From positions 62,001-126,000 of the forward strand of contig CAJOCU010000001.1 of assembly GCA_905233765.1 (NCBI GenBank): a stretch of 64,000 nt of DNA, read 5' to 3'. Positions 1 through 9,031 of this stretch are shown piece by piece (the first letter of the stretch is position 1; each line of letters starts with the position of its first letter). This DNA comes from an uncultured Bacteroidaceae bacterium (lineage in GTDB: Bacteria; Bacteroidota; Bacteroidia; Bacteroidales; Bacteroidaceae). The position numbers and the translations under genes are program-made. Below the pieces are notes generated by a model. It worked only from the letters and a program-made list of their open reading frames with translations. It was not told the origin of the DNA and ran no database searches.

Positions 1-2
1 AA

Positions 3-170
3 GAGAAGAACAAAAAGCTGGAAACGGAATATGCCAACCTGAAGATGGCTAAGATGCTGGAGATCGGAGACACCGACCTCGCAGCGGCCAAGCAACGCAT
101 CGGCCAACTGATGCGCGACGTGGATAAATGCATAGCTCTGCTCAAGGCCATGGGGCCTGAGGTTTATTAG
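3..170 (+). CDS. C-terminal part of a small coiled-coil protein upstream of zapA
   Basis: The 5' end lies outside the window; the open frame runs from base 3 to a TAG stop at 168-170. The 55 visible residues are charged and helical (KKLETEYANLKMAKMLE, then AKQRIGQLMRDVDKCIALL), consistent with a short coiled coil. It ends three bases before the zapA start, so the two are almost certainly co-transcribed. In Bacteroidales a small coiled-coil protein commonly precedes zapA and a division role like that of ZapB is plausible, but no diagnostic motif is visible. Confidence 0.7.
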   Translation, partial: EKNKKLETEYANLKMAKMLEIGDTDLAAAKQRIGQLMRDVDKCIALLKAMGPEVY

Positions 171-173
171 AAA

Positions 174-464
174 ATGGAAGTCAGCGAAACATTTCAAATA
201 ACGCTAAAGATTAGCGGCCAGAATTTCCCCATCACCATCAGACGTGATGAGGAAATCTTCTATCGTGAGGCAGAGAAACTCATCAACCAACGCTATAGTT
301 TCTATGCCAACAGCTATCCCGGACAGGCGAATACCACCTATCTGCTGATGACCATCATCGAGATAGCCGTGAAACTCAAACAACAGGAATCGAGCGGCAA
401 CCTTCAACCCGTCATGGCGACGCTGAACGGCCTCGTCAATGAGCTGAACGCTGCACTCAAGTAA
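174..464 (+). CDS. zapA: Cell division protein ZapA
   Basis: A 96-residue ZapA-family protein. ZapA binds FtsZ in the cytoplasm and bundles its filaments at the division ring. The N-terminal part ([21 protein letters not shown]) matches the strand-turn-strand head that begins ZapA proteins, followed by [11 protein letters not shown] and a C-terminal helix that forms the tetramer coiled coil. Length is normal for the family. The gene lies 3 bp after the upstream coiled-coil gene and 35 bp before rny, the arrangement usual in Bacteroidales, which supports the assignment despite the low sequence complexity of the family. Confidence 0.85.
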   Translation: MEVSETFQITLKISGQNFPITIRRDEEIFYREAEKLINQRYSFYANSYPGQANTTYLLMTIIEIAVKLKQQESSGNLQPVMATLNGLVNELNAALK

Positions 465-499
465 ATCGTGAAGAGTATATCGTCAAATCGATTATTAAT

Positions 500-2059
500 A
501 TGACAACACTTGGATTAATCATTACCATTGCCTCTGCTGTCATCGCCATTGCTGTGGTGATTTATCAGCTGGTTTGGTATCGCCATACTCGCCCGAACAG
601 AATGCGTGAGTTATACGATGAAGCCCAGAAGAATGCGGAGGTGATTAAGCAGAAGAAGCTCCTTGAAGTGAAGGAGAAGTTCCTCAACAAGAAAGCCGAA
701 CTGGAGAAAGAGGTGCAACAGCGCAACCAGCAGATCCAGCAGAACGAGAACCGCCTGAAGCAGCGCGAAATCAGCCTGAACCAACGTCAGGACGAGATCA
801 CCCGCCGCAAGAGCGAACAGGAGAACGAGCGCAAGCGCATGGAACAACAGCAGGCCATCCTCCAAAAGAAAGAAGAGGAGTTGAGCCAGCGTCTGGAGAG
901 CCTCATCACCCAGGAACGCACACAGCTCGAGAAGATCAGCGGCCTCACCGCCGAGGAAGCCAAGGAACGACTGGTGGAGACACTGAAGGACGAAGCCAAG
1001 ACGGCGGCTGCCAGCTACATCAACGAAATCATGGACGATGCCAAGATGACTGCCAACAAAGAGGCGAAGCGCATCGTCATACAGACCATCCAGCGCGTAG
1101 CTACGGAGGCCGCCGTAGAGAACAGCGTGACGGTGTTCCACATTGACAACGACGACGTGAAAGGTCGCGTCATCGGTCGCGAAGGCCGTAACATCCGCGC
1201 CCTGGAGGCTGCAACGGGAACGGAGATTGTTGTCGATGACACCCCCGAGGCCATCGTCATCAGCGGCTTTGACCCTGTGCGCCGCGAGATTGCGCGTCTG
1301 GCCCTGCACCAGCTTGTGGCCGACGGACGCATCCATCCCGCTCGCATCGAAGAAGTGGTGGCAAAGGTGAAGAAGCAAGTCGATGAAGAGATCATGGAGA
1401 CGGGCAAGCGCACCGCCATCGACCTCGGCGTTCATGGCCTGCACCCCGAGCTTATCCGCATCGTAGGTAAGATGAAATACCGCTCCAGCTACGGACAGAA
1501 CCTGCTCCAGCATGCCCGCGAAACAGCAAACCTGTGCGCCGTCATGGCATCGGAGCTGGGCCTCAACGCCAAGAAGGCAAAGCGCGCCGGTCTGCTCCAC
1601 GATATCGGCAAGGTGCCTGATGAGGAGCCGGAACTGCCACACGCACTCTATGGTGCCAAGCTGGCTGAGAAGTTCAAGGAGAAACCGGACATCTGCAACG
1701 CCATCGGCGCTCACCATGAGGAGATGGAGATGACATCGCTCATCGCCCCCATCGTGCAGGTGTGCGACGCCATCAGCGGTGCACGTCCCGGTGCACGTCG
1801 TGAGATTGCCGAGGCTTATATCAAACGCCTGAAGGACCTTGAGAACATCGCCATGAGTTACACGGGTGTCACCAAGACCTACGCCATTCAGGCAGGACGC
1901 GAGTTGCGCGTCATCGTGGGTGCCGACCAGATTGACGATAAGCAGATCGAGACGCTCAGCACGGACATCGCCACGAAGATCCAGAACGAGATGACGTATC
2001 CCGGACAGGTGAAGATCACCGTCATCCGCGAAACCCGCGCCGTCAGCTACGCCAAATAA
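500..2059 (+). CDS. rny: Ribonuclease Y
   Basis: A 519-residue membrane-anchored endoribonuclease that starts mRNA decay. An N-terminal membrane segment (residues 4-27, [19 protein letters not shown]) is followed by a long charged coiled coil to about residue 190. A KH RNA-binding domain comes next, with GREGRN near residue 226. The HD phosphohydrolase domain carries the metal-binding pair H367/D368 in [12 protein letters not shown]. Domain order and length match RNase Y. It follows zapA in the same direction and ends at a strong shared terminator. Confidence 0.96.
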   Translation: MTTLGLIITIASAVIAIAVVIYQLVWYRHTRPNRMRELYDEAQKNAEVIKQKKLLEVKEKFLNKKAELEKEVQQRNQQIQQNENRLKQREISLNQRQDEITRRKSEQENERKRMEQQQAILQKKEEELSQRLESLITQERTQLEKISGLTAEEAKERLVETLKDEAKTAAASYINEIMDDAKMTANKEAKRIVIQTIQRVATEAAVENSVTVFHIDNDDVKGRVIGREGRNIRALEAATGTEIVVDDTPEAIVISGFDPVRREIARLALHQLVADGRIHPARIEEVVAKVKKQVDEEIMETGKRTAIDLGVHGLHPELIRIVGKMKYRSSYGQNLLQHARETANLCAVMASELGLNAKKAKRAGLLHDIGKVPDEEPELPHALYGAKLAEKFKEKPDICNAIGAHHEEMEMTSLIAPIVQVCDAISGARPGARREIAEAYIKRLKDLENIAMSYTGVTKTYAIQAGRELRVIVGADQIDDKQIETLSTDIATKIQNEMTYPGQVKITVIRETRAVSYAK

Positions 2060-2082
2060 GAATACTAAGGAAACAGTAAAAG

Positions 2083-2112
2083 AAAAATCCCCGCCGATTG
2101 GCGGGGATTTTT
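2083..2112. terminator. Bidirectional terminator between rny and wecA-like gene
   Basis: A perfect 13-bp stem: AAAAATCCCCGCC at 2083-2095 pairs with GGCGGGGATTTTT at 2100-2112 around a GATT loop. The flanking A and T runs let it terminate from both sides, which fits its place between two convergent genes. Confidence 0.92.
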
Positions 2113-2118
2113 CTGTCC

Positions 2119-3231
2119 TTATTCTTCGGAGAGAAGGTCGAGGAGCGACTCGCGACGATGAACGATGCTGTAGGCGACGACTAGGATGAGGAGGTAGAGC
2201 GCAGCATCAATGAAGAAGATGATGGAGAAGGGCACCTCCACCGCATTCAGCCACAGATTCCCTGCAATGAACATCACCACCATGAACAAAATCACAACCA
2301 ATGTCTGATGCATCGTCAGCCCACTGCGCATCAGGACATGGTGGATGTGGCGCTGGTCTGCCTGAAACATTGGCTGCCCATCCAAAAGCCGCGTTACCGC
2401 CACACGTACGAGGTCGAACACCGGAACGATGAACAACGAGTACGGCAGAAGCAGAGGGTTGATATCCGTATAGATGTCCCTTTCCGTCACCATCATATAC
2501 TTGATGGCCAGGTAAGAGAGCACATAACCCAAGATAAGACTGCCCGCATCACCCATAAATATCTTCAATCCCCCTACCCTGCCGAAGACATTAAAGCAGA
2601 AGAACATGGAAACAGAGCCCAGCAACGCCGCTGACAGCATAACGAAGGTGGCGTTGCGCAGGTCTATGAAGAGGTAAGTCAGCACAGCCAAACAGATAAT
2701 GGAGATTCCGGATGCCAAACCATCAATGCCATCGATGAGGTTAATGGCATTCACAATGGTCATGATGACCAACACCGTGAGCGGATAAGCCACCCATAGC
2801 GGCAGCGCCTCAAGGCCGAAGAGCCCATAGAGGTTATCTATCTGCAGGTTACACACCGGCAGCATCGCCGACCCGAAGGCAAGGATTACAAACTTCAGGT
2901 TGGCAGACAAATCCAGAACGTCATCCATCACCCCCATGAGATAGACGACCGTAGCTCCCGAAATCATCAGCGCAGCCGAAATATGGAACTCAATGGTCGC
3001 ATAGGTATTGGAAAAGAACAGTAGTATGGTTATCACGCCCCCCATCGCCATCGATGGCAGGAACGCTAAGCCTCCCAGTCGCGGCACAGCTGCATGGTGT
3101 ACCTTGCGCTGGTTCGGCTGATCGAAATATCCGTACTTACGACAGAATGCAATAATCAGCGGGATGACAATCGCCGTGACTGCCGCCCCAATGAACAATG
3201 CGATGAAGGAATATGACAAAAATCCAGTCAT
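2119..3231 (-). CDS. WecA/MraY-family undecaprenyl-phosphate sugar-1-phosphate transferase
   Basis: A 370-residue polytopic membrane enzyme that moves a sugar-1-phosphate (often GlcNAc-1-P) from a UDP-sugar to undecaprenyl phosphate, priming glycan synthesis at the cytoplasmic membrane. Family motifs are all present: the Asp pair in MGVMDDVLDL (D103, D104), NLIDGIDGL (164-172), FMGDAGSL (226-231) and the His cluster RHIHH (294-298). About ten hydrophobic segments are visible. It sits at the far end of the polysaccharide locus; with the phosphoglycosyl transferase at 16307 the locus holds two different priming enzymes. The true sugar substrate cannot be told. Confidence 0.92.
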   Translation of the reverse strand: MTGFLSYSFIALFIGAAVTAIVIPLIIAFCRKYGYFDQPNQRKVHHAAVPRLGGLAFLPSMAMGGVITILLFFSNTYATIEFHISAALMISGATVVYLMGVMDDVLDLSANLKFVILAFGSAMLPVCNLQIDNLYGLFGLEALPLWVAYPLTVLVIMTIVNAINLIDGIDGLASGISIICLAVLTYLFIDLRNATFVMLSAALLGSVSMFFCFNVFGRVGGLKIFMGDAGSLILGYVLSYLAIKYMMVTERDIYTDINPLLLPYSLFIVPVFDLVRVAVTRLLDGQPMFQADQRHIHHVLMRSGLTMHQTLVVILFMVVMFIAGNLWLNAVEVPFSIIFFIDAALYLLILVVAYSIVHRRESLLDLLSEE

Positions 3232-3255
3232 ATATAGATGTCAAACATCTATATA
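3231..3255. promoter_or_regulatory. Inverted repeat abutting the wecA-like start codon
   Basis: TATATAGATG (3231-3240) and CATCTATATA (3246-3255) form a 10-bp perfect inverted repeat with a 5-nt spacer. The last base of the start codon complement is base 3231, so the repeat occupies the leader immediately before translation begins. Its core TATAGATG recurs in the palindrome at 3348. Operator or leader hairpin are both possible. Confidence 0.5.
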
Positions 3256-3347
3256 ACGTTCGTCAACCCACATTTATTATATCCTGCCCATAAAACTTCA
3301 CGAAGTTCATCAGTTTTTGTCGTCCCCGAGCCGATGTCACTACAGTC

Positions 3348-3379
3348 TATAGATGAATCCATCGATGGATTCATCTATA
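3348..3379. repeat. 32-bp perfect palindrome upstream of the family 2 glycosyltransferase
   Basis: Every one of 16 base pairs around the centre between 3363 and 3364 is complementary: TATAGATGAATCCATC and its reverse complement. The ends repeat the TATAGATG/CATCTATA words of the inverted repeat at 3231-3255. It lies about 100 bp upstream of the GT2 promoter box in a region without a supportable gene. Confidence 0.85.
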
Positions 3380-3454
3380 CATCGCTATCCTACGAGCATC
3401 ACTACGCTTCCTTCGGAGCGAATGGACATTTCTCATGTAAAAAAAGTGCTGAGG

Positions 3455-3487
3455 TTGCTGTATTCTCAGAATTTATCATTACCTTTG
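3455..3487 (+). promoter_or_regulatory. Predicted promoter of the family 2 glycosyltransferase
   Basis: TACCTTTG at 3480-3487 matches the Bacteroidota -7 box TAnnTTTG, with TTG at 3455-3457, a 22-bp spacing slightly longer than ideal. Transcription would start about ten bases before the chosen ATG at 3506, which helps reject the longer upstream reading frame. Confidence 0.65.
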
Positions 3488-3505
3488 CAAAAAAATAAAC
3501 CACAC

Positions 3506-4291
3506 ATGACACCAGCAAAGTCGGCTTCGCGCCCCTTGCGCATCTCTATTATTACTGCCACATACAATAGCGCATCGACCATTGCAGAGACCATCCAGTC
3601 CGTGCTGTCGCAGACCTACGAAGAAATTGAATACATCGTTGTCGATGGGCTTTCCAAGGATACGACAATAGATATTGTCCGTTCCTACGAATCCCGCTTT
3701 CAAGGCCGTATGCAATGGGTATCCGAGAAGGACTGCGGCATGTACGATGCCATGAACAAAGGCATCAGGATGGCCACAGGAGATGTCATTGGAATCTTGA
3801 ACAGCGATGATTTCTTTACATCCGACGATATCATCGCGCGTATGGCAACAGCGTTCGAGGATTCAGCCATTGATGCTGTCTATGGCGACATTCATTTCAT
3901 CCGCAATGGCGAGCCGGACAAATGTGTGCGCTATTATTCCTCGAAACGCTTCAGTCCCGGGTGGCTCCGCTTCGGTTTCATGCCAGCCCACCCCTCGTTC
4001 TATGCACGTCGGGAAGTCTTTGAGCGCGCCGGGCTCTACAAGATAGACTACAAAATCGGCTCCGACTACGAGATGATGGTTCGCCTGTTCTGCAAGCACA
4101 AAATTCATGCCAAGTACATGCCCATGGATTTTGTGACGATGCGATTGGGGGGGCTCAGTACGCGCAGTGTGGGTAGCCGTCTGCAACTCATCAAGGACGA
4201 TGTACGCGGTTGTCGCGAGAACGGAATCTACACGAATGCGCTGATGATCAGCGTGAAATTCCTCTTTAAGATTTTCGAGTTAAAAGCTTAG
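3506..4291 (+). CDS. Family 2 glycosyltransferase (GT-A fold)
   Basis: A 261-residue cytoplasmic glycosyltransferase that adds a sugar to the lipid-linked repeat unit. RISIITATYNSASTI starts the Rossmann-like nucleotide-sugar domain, and ILNSDDFF (D101, D102) is the DXD-like metal motif; KDCGMYDAMNKGI is typical of the WcaA-like group. An in-frame extension back to 3353 exists but would start upstream of the promoter box, so the ATG at 3506 is chosen. The gene is convergent with the epimerase, with three bases between the stops, and is the only plus-strand gene in the polysaccharide locus. Confidence 0.88.
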   Translation: MTPAKSASRPLRISIITATYNSASTIAETIQSVLSQTYEEIEYIVVDGLSKDTTIDIVRSYESRFQGRMQWVSEKDCGMYDAMNKGIRMATGDVIGILNSDDFFTSDDIIARMATAFEDSAIDAVYGDIHFIRNGEPDKCVRYYSSKRFSPGWLRFGFMPAHPSFYARREVFERAGLYKIDYKIGSDYEMMVRLFCKHKIHAKYMPMDFVTMRLGGLSTRSVGSRLQLIKDDVRGCRENGIYTNALMISVKFLFKIFELKA

Positions 4292-4294
4292 GCT

Positions 4295-5251
4295 TTAGCC
4301 TTGCTGCTCCATCCATGCCAGCGTTCGGCGAATGCCTGTGACGCGATCCACAGGTGGGTTGGGTGCAATCGCCTCCGTATTCCGGAGATCGATGATATTG
4401 TCCGTCGTCATGTTCTTCAGGCGGAAGGAAGTCATCGGGAAACGCAAGCCCATCTTCACGAGTACATCACCGCAGAGAGCCGCCAAGCGGACAAGCCAAA
4501 ACGGCACACACGGCACACGTCGTCCCAGTTCCGCCGCAATCTGATTAGCCCATTCTTCGATGAAGATAGCCGGCGAGTCGCCCAAGTAGAAGACTTTGTT
4601 AGCGCTGTCCGTCGTCGGCGTCATCAGAAGCTGATGGATCTGATATACAGCATTCTCAATATAGCCATAAGTCTTTGTGCACGAGCGATGTCCGATATGG
4701 AAGTATAGTCCCGCCTTCACCATGTCGAAGAAGTTGCGATAAGGGATGCCGAACCACGGGCCCCACATCGAAGTGGGACGCAGAATGGCCCAGTCACAAG
4801 TGGGCAGCGACTGCCAAACGTATTGCTCTGTAATTACCTTGCTCTCGCCGTAGCGCGTTGTCGGTGCATAATCGAACTGATCCTTGGGCTGGTAGCCTGT
4901 ATGGCAGACCAACATGGAAGACGTGATGAGTATCTTCTTCAATGCCGGCAGCTGTGCCGCCACCTTCAGTATGTTCTTGACACCCATGGTATTCGCCTGG
5001 TAATCCTCCACCGTAGTACCTTCCAAGTCTGTGCGAGCTGCCAGATGGATGATATAATCAGGTTGGAAGTCCAACACGACATACCGCAACGCCTCGAAAT
5101 CCGTAATGTCACAAGCGTGCCAATAACGTTCCGCCTCGACATATTTGGGCCGCTTCACATCAATGTTTAGGACGTCCCAGCCTTGCCGCACGTAATGTTC
5201 AACAACATTTGTACCAATGAATCCCGAACCGCCGGTAACCAGTATCTTCAT
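4295..5251 (-). CDS. NAD-dependent epimerase/dehydratase (extended SDR)
   Basis: A 318-residue nucleotide-sugar-modifying enzyme. The NAD-binding glycine motif GGSGFIG is at residues 7-13, the acidic residue ending the second strand is in NIDVKRP, and the catalytic pair is Y134/K138 in TTRYGESK. SS at 111-112 supplies the usual serine. Length is normal. It overlaps the upstream glycosyltransferase by 4 bp (ATGA), so they are translationally coupled. It probably makes a sugar for the repeat unit; the exact reaction (4-epimerase, dehydratase or reductase) is not determined. Confidence 0.85.
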   Translation of the reverse strand: MKILVTGGSGFIGTNVVEHYVRQGWDVLNIDVKRPKYVEAERYWHACDITDFEALRYVVLDFQPDYIIHLAARTDLEGTTVEDYQANTMGVKNILKVAAQLPALKKILITSSMLVCHTGYQPKDQFDYAPTTRYGESKVITEQYVWQSLPTCDWAILRPTSMWGPWFGIPYRNFFDMVKAGLYFHIGHRSCTKTYGYIENAVYQIHQLLMTPTTDSANKVFYLGDSPAIFIEEWANQIAAELGRRVPCVPFWLVRLAALCGDVLVKMGLRFPMTSFRLKNMTTDNIIDLRNTEAIAPNPPVDRVTGIRRTLAWMEQQG

Positions 5252-6414
5252 CTTATCTTGCTATGTTTTTGATATTCTGAGCACAATTCCTGGGCCACCT
5301 TCTTCCACGACAAATCACCGCCATCGTAGGTCTCCTCTATCTGTTTCGCAAACTCATTCAAGCGGTCTGGCATTTGCCATAGTTCCACGATAGCGTTTGT
5401 CAACGCCTGGCTATCTTTTTCCTTAACGACGAGTCCGAATTTCTGATGGAGAACCATCTCTGGAAGTCCTCCTACATTCGTAGCGATCACGGGCTTGTGG
5501 AAGGCATAAGCAGACATGATGACACCACTCTGTGTGGCATCTGTATATGGACACACGATGAAAGCTGCATTAGCAATCAGTGCAACCAGTTCCTCATCAG
5601 GAATGAAGCGATTACGGATGTCAAAATACTTCAATGATTGGTATTGCACGATATCAAAGTGATACTTACCGCCGCCAGCTACGACCAAACGGCAATCGGG
5701 GCATTGGCAATGCACTTGCTCCATCGCAGGAAACAGGTAATCCAATCCTTTATAAGGCGAAATACGACCTGCAAAAAGAATATAAGAACCCTTGTTGCCC
5801 GCTTTGTCAAAATCGGGATGCACAGTGCGCAAATAGGTATAGCTGCTTAGACGACTGTCAACCACGCGACAGGCAGGCAAGCGATAAAAATCCAGGAAAT
5901 CCTGGCGCTGAGCCTTGTTTAGAATAATGAGACGCGGAACGAGCCAGAACGCCACCTTACGACGCAAGCGTACGATGAAACTGTCATGGGCCGTATGCGG
6001 GAATGGGTCATGAACTGTCAGCATCATCTTGTGACGCAGGACATACAGCACGAACTCATAGACATTGGGAGGCCACGTCAAATGCAGAACATCAAAATGG
6101 CCGCGCAATAGAAAACACAGCAGCAGAAAATGTGTCCAAAAAGATTTTAATAGCCAGAATCGTCCTGGCGTGTTAATCACATAGAATTTGTCAATATCTA
6201 TGAACGACGCATACTTAGAAAACTGCGGATAGGCTTCAACGGCCTTGAATAGTCCAGAATGGGGATACATATTCGGAATATCAAACGCCGGTCCACGCAT
6301 GTAACGAGGAGACACCTCCATGATGTAGGTGATGTCTGAAAGTTTCTGTGCCTCATGAAGATACGACAGATCAACATCGGAAAGTTGTATTTTCCCAAGA
6401 TATGCAATTCTCAT
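5248..6414 (-). CDS. Family 4 glycosyltransferase (GT-B fold)
   Basis: A 388-residue GT-B glycosyltransferase. The C-terminal donor-binding half is clear: YILFAGRISPYKGLDYLFPAM, then a Rossmann core and AYAFHKPVIATNVGGLPEMV, where family 4 proteins bind the sugar nucleotide. The N-terminal half shows a cytoplasmic acceptor domain with hydrophobic patches that may touch the membrane. It overlaps the genes on both sides by 4 bp, so it belongs to the WbsX-GT4-epimerase transcription unit read from the promoter at 7598. Confidence 0.87.
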   Translation of the reverse strand: MRIAYLGKIQLSDVDLSYLHEAQKLSDITYIMEVSPRYMRGPAFDIPNMYPHSGLFKAVEAYPQFSKYASFIDIDKFYVINTPGRFWLLKSFWTHFLLLCFLLRGHFDVLHLTWPPNVYEFVLYVLRHKMMLTVHDPFPHTAHDSFIVRLRRKVAFWLVPRLIILNKAQRQDFLDFYRLPACRVVDSRLSSYTYLRTVHPDFDKAGNKGSYILFAGRISPYKGLDYLFPAMEQVHCQCPDCRLVVAGGGKYHFDIVQYQSLKYFDIRNRFIPDEELVALIANAAFIVCPYTDATQSGVIMSAYAFHKPVIATNVGGLPEMVLHQKFGLVVKEKDSQALTNAIVELWQMPDRLNEFAKQIEETYDGGDLSWKKVAQELCSEYQKHSKIR

Positions 6415-7583
6415 ATGACAACCTTTTTAATAGCATCTAAAAAGCCATGGCCATATTTCAGGTCCGGCTCCACATAATTGCCTTCTGCCCACTCATTCCA
6501 CGAGCGCAGAAAGATGATGCGATGATCCATATCTTTTTTTTCTATCAACTTCAAAGCCTCACGCAAGTGTTGCTCAAAGTATTGAGGCGTAGCATCCACA
6601 TAGATACCCTCATTTTTACCTGTACGCGGACTTCGATCCCATTGCGGCATAACAGTCGGGAAAATGTTATTCCAACTGTCCTCAGGTGAAAGATAGTTCT
6701 TTATCAAACGTTTATAACGGAAACGCGTGGCTGGAATAAAGGGCAAATACTTGCGCAGACCGATGAGAGCCAAGTTCACATACTTGTTGTAATAAGCCAT
6801 CTCGGCACGCACTTGTCCATAAGAATTTAAGGCATCATAACCTTGTGCCAACATGGCGCGGTAGTCCTCAGCACTACTCTTCAGGTCTGGCATCACCCTG
6901 CCGACAGAACCATCTGGCATAAAGCGGTTAAAGTTGGCAGAACGAGTGATGGCATAGAAATAGATGCCCTTCAGACCATTCTCGGCTGCCAGACGGCGCC
7001 AAGTCTCCATAAACCGCCTTGCATGAGGATGATGGAACGGCTCATAGATGCCAAACACGGGCTTTCCTTCTACCGTAATATAGCGATGATCACGAAACGC
7101 AGGCAAGCAATAATTAAAATGGGCTATATCATCCTCCTCACCCAGATATAGCTGTTCAGCTATCATCGAGTCAGACTTTCTGCTTTTATCCTTGTCCCAA
7201 GTCTTTGTCGTCCAACTATGGTTTGCCCAGCAGAGACAAAAGGGGAAATCGGGTTTTCCGCTTGCAAGCACCTCTTCAAAAGGTCTCTGCAACAACATCT
7301 TGCCGTTCCCGAACCAATAGTGCCAGTAGCAGAAGCCTTCTATTCCAGCCTCACGAGCCAGTTCAGCCTGTTGCTCGCGTATTTCCGGCATACGGAGGTC
7401 GTAGAAGCCCAGATCGGCGGGGATGCGTGGCTGATAGTGTCCACGAAACAGGGGCTTTGCCTTGGCCACATTCGTCCACTCTGTGAACCCTTTGCCCCAA
7501 GCCGCATCATTCTCTGGAATCGGATGAAACTGCGGCAGGTAATACGCAATGACTCTTGCTTTAGCGGATTTCTCCATTTTCAT
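6411..7583 (-). CDS. WbsX-like protein with GH99-like domain
   Basis: A 390-residue member of the WbsX group, which carries a domain related to glycoside hydrolase family 99 and occurs in O-antigen and capsule loci. Diagnostic stretches are VIAYYLPQFHPIPEND, WGKGFTEWTNVAKAKP, GFCYWHYWF and, near the end, FLRSWNEWAEGNYVEPD. No signal peptide is visible, so it should act in the cytoplasm, perhaps as a glycosyltransferase; the biochemical role of the family is not settled. It is the first gene after a promoter and a 278-bp gap. Confidence 0.82.
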   Translation of the reverse strand: MKMEKSAKARVIAYYLPQFHPIPENDAAWGKGFTEWTNVAKAKPLFRGHYQPRIPADLGFYDLRMPEIREQQAELAREAGIEGFCYWHYWFGNGKMLLQRPFEEVLASGKPDFPFCLCWANHSWTTKTWDKDKSRKSDSMIAEQLYLGEEDDIAHFNYCLPAFRDHRYITVEGKPVFGIYEPFHHPHARRFMETWRRLAAENGLKGIYFYAITRSANFNRFMPDGSVGRVMPDLKSSAEDYRAMLAQGYDALNSYGQVRAEMAYYNKYVNLALIGLRKYLPFIPATRFRYKRLIKNYLSPEDSWNNIFPTVMPQWDRSPRTGKNEGIYVDATPQYFEQHLREALKLIEKKDMDHRIIFLRSWNEWAEGNYVEPDLKYGHGFLDAIKKVVI

Positions 7584-7597
7584 TTGTTTTAACGCTG

Positions 7598-7627
7598 CAA
7601 AGATAATGCATTCTTTTGGACTATCAA
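7598..7627 (-). promoter_or_regulatory. Predicted promoter of the WbsX-GT4-epimerase unit
   Basis: On the minus strand TATCTTTG (7605-7598) is preceded by TTG (7627-7625) with 19 bp between them, an ideal Bacteroidota promoter. It lies 15 bp before the start codon and shows that these three genes can be transcribed independently of the upstream part of the locus. Confidence 0.8.
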
Positions 7628-7724
7628 AAAGATTATCGGATTATATTGTCTTTTTGTAACTAAGGTATGACACTGGGCGCAAAGTAAACTTCAGTTGTGA
7701 ATGAATGCTCCAAGTAAAACTTAC

Positions 7725-7790
7725 GTGTCCCACTAATGGGATTCGGGTGTCCCACTAATGGGACGCGGCCGTTCCACTAATGGGACACTG
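7725..7790. repeat. Three tandem 22-bp repeats with a dyad core
   Basis: Three head-to-tail units of exactly 22 bp (7725-7746, 7747-7768, 7769-7790). Each holds TCCCACTAATGGGA (third copy TTCCACTAATGGGA), whose TCCCA/TGGGA arms form a dyad, followed by a short variable part. The array lies in the gap between the pyruvyl transferase stop and the WbsX promoter. A second, unrelated-sequence array with the same period is at 56759-56979. Confidence 0.9.
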
Positions 7791-7861
7791 CGATACTACG
7801 ACTTCTAATGGTTGTTTATGCCTATATATTCTTGACCATTGATGAGCCTATTTGTGGAGAT

Positions 7862-9031
7862 TCATGTAAAAGAAAGCTTTTCACGAATCTGGTATGGCCG
7901 TTGGCTGTACTCAGGAATCACGGACAAGAGGTGATTGTGGATAGCATCATGATTATTCAACAAATACATGAAGGATTTAAGCAACTCACCTTCTTTGAAA
8001 TTCTTGCTGTCAACAACCAATGCTTCATCGAGCCCAAGATCCTTTGCTATGCCACGCGACTTAATTGAATAGCCCAATGCTATGGCAGGAACACAAGTTG
8101 AATATGAAGAAATTACCGCATGTGTACGGGCACCGATGAAAGCCCAGCATTTAGAGATTACATGACGAATCTGACAATAGTTGAGCGAGTCTATGTCCAA
8201 GATGTCAATCCTTTCATTATTACCAAAATGGTCTGCTATGAGTCGGGCTATTTCACGATCGTCTTGACTCTGTGTCTTGAAAACCCACGTGACATGGGGA
8301 ATGAGAAGGATGTGGAGATCTGTGTCGCTGAGTATGTGTTCAATGAGTCCAAGAACCTCGTTGGCGAAGCGGCCATCGAGTGTGATGCCCCCCATCACAT
8401 AATTACTAATATTTATGCCTATCACTCTTCCTTTGGCAAAACAATCTGGGAGAGAACAGCTTTCAGGAGAGAGGATGAAGGCGGGATCCGGCAGTAGGCA
8501 TACATTCTTGAGACCTAATGACTTCATATATGAGAATGTCAGCGACTCACGGGTGTAAATCATGGAGAACTTGAAGAGTGTCTTCAGTTTCTCAGTGGTC
8601 TGGTTCTCAGGCCCCATAGAGCACCCCCAAAGGATTGTCTCGACACCGTGCTGATACAACCAATTGTTGAGTGTCACTATTTCGTTGTCGCCATAGCAAA
8701 GCATATCGCCACCCGTAAAAAGAACCCTGTCACCTGGGGATATGAGCCGCAGTAGCTGACGATAAGGATAGTTTGTCCTCCAAGTCATGGTGCGGTGTGT
8801 GTGGAAGAGACGGTTGAGTGCAGCCAGGAAACGGTCTGCAAGATATGAATCCACACCACATGGCACCAGCGTAAGAAACTTATCCAAACCCAGTTGTGTA
8901 TCCAAGTTAATGTCACGGCAGTAACCAAACTGGTTGCCAACATCCTCACCAACAATGATAGCAGTGCTCTTGGCGATGGCCTCGCAACCACGGTTGCCTC
9001 CATCGAAATGTATAGGGTAAAAATATTTCAT
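7862..9031 (-). CDS. Polysaccharide pyruvyl transferase family protein
   Basis: A 389-residue enzyme of the CsaB/WcaK type, which transfers pyruvate from phosphoenolpyruvate to a sugar of the repeat unit as a ketal. Evidence is the N-terminal GGNRGCEAIAKS, the strand-loop RVLFTGGDMLCYGDNE, and the C-terminal FIGARTHAVISSYSTCVPAIALGYSIKSRG, where the RTHA-type histidine is a family hallmark. It overlaps the polymerase gene by 4 bp. It predicts a negatively charged, pyruvylated surface glycan. Confidence 0.85.
   Translation of the reverse strand: MKYFYPIHFDGGNRGCEAIAKSTAIIVGEDVGNQFGYCRDINLDTQLGLDKFLTLVPCGVDSYLADRFLAALNRLFHTHRTMTWRTNYPYRQLLRLISPGDRVLFTGGDMLCYGDNEIVTLNNWLYQHGVETILWGCSMGPENQTTEKLKTLFKFSMIYTRESLTFSYMKSLGLKNVCLLPDPAFILSPESCSLPDCFAKGRVIGINISNYVMGGITLDGRFANEVLGLIEHILSDTDLHILLIPHVTWVFKTQSQDDREIARLIADHFGNNERIDILDIDSLNYCQIRHVISKCWAFIGARTHAVISSYSTCVPAIALGYSIKSRGIAKDLGLDEALVVDSKNFKEGELLKSFMYLLNNHDAIHNHLLSVIPEYSQRPYQIREKLSFT

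Noticed and set aside
611..1717. Long minus-strand frame opposite rny
   Set aside because: It mirrors the rny coding sequence; its product is a Leu-rich sequence without recognisable motifs, and rny matches its family over the whole length.
3238..3498. 86-codon frame between the wecA-like gene and the glycosyltransferase
   Set aside because: It runs through the palindrome and the promoter, has no family features, and overlaps the unsupported extension of the glycosyltransferase.
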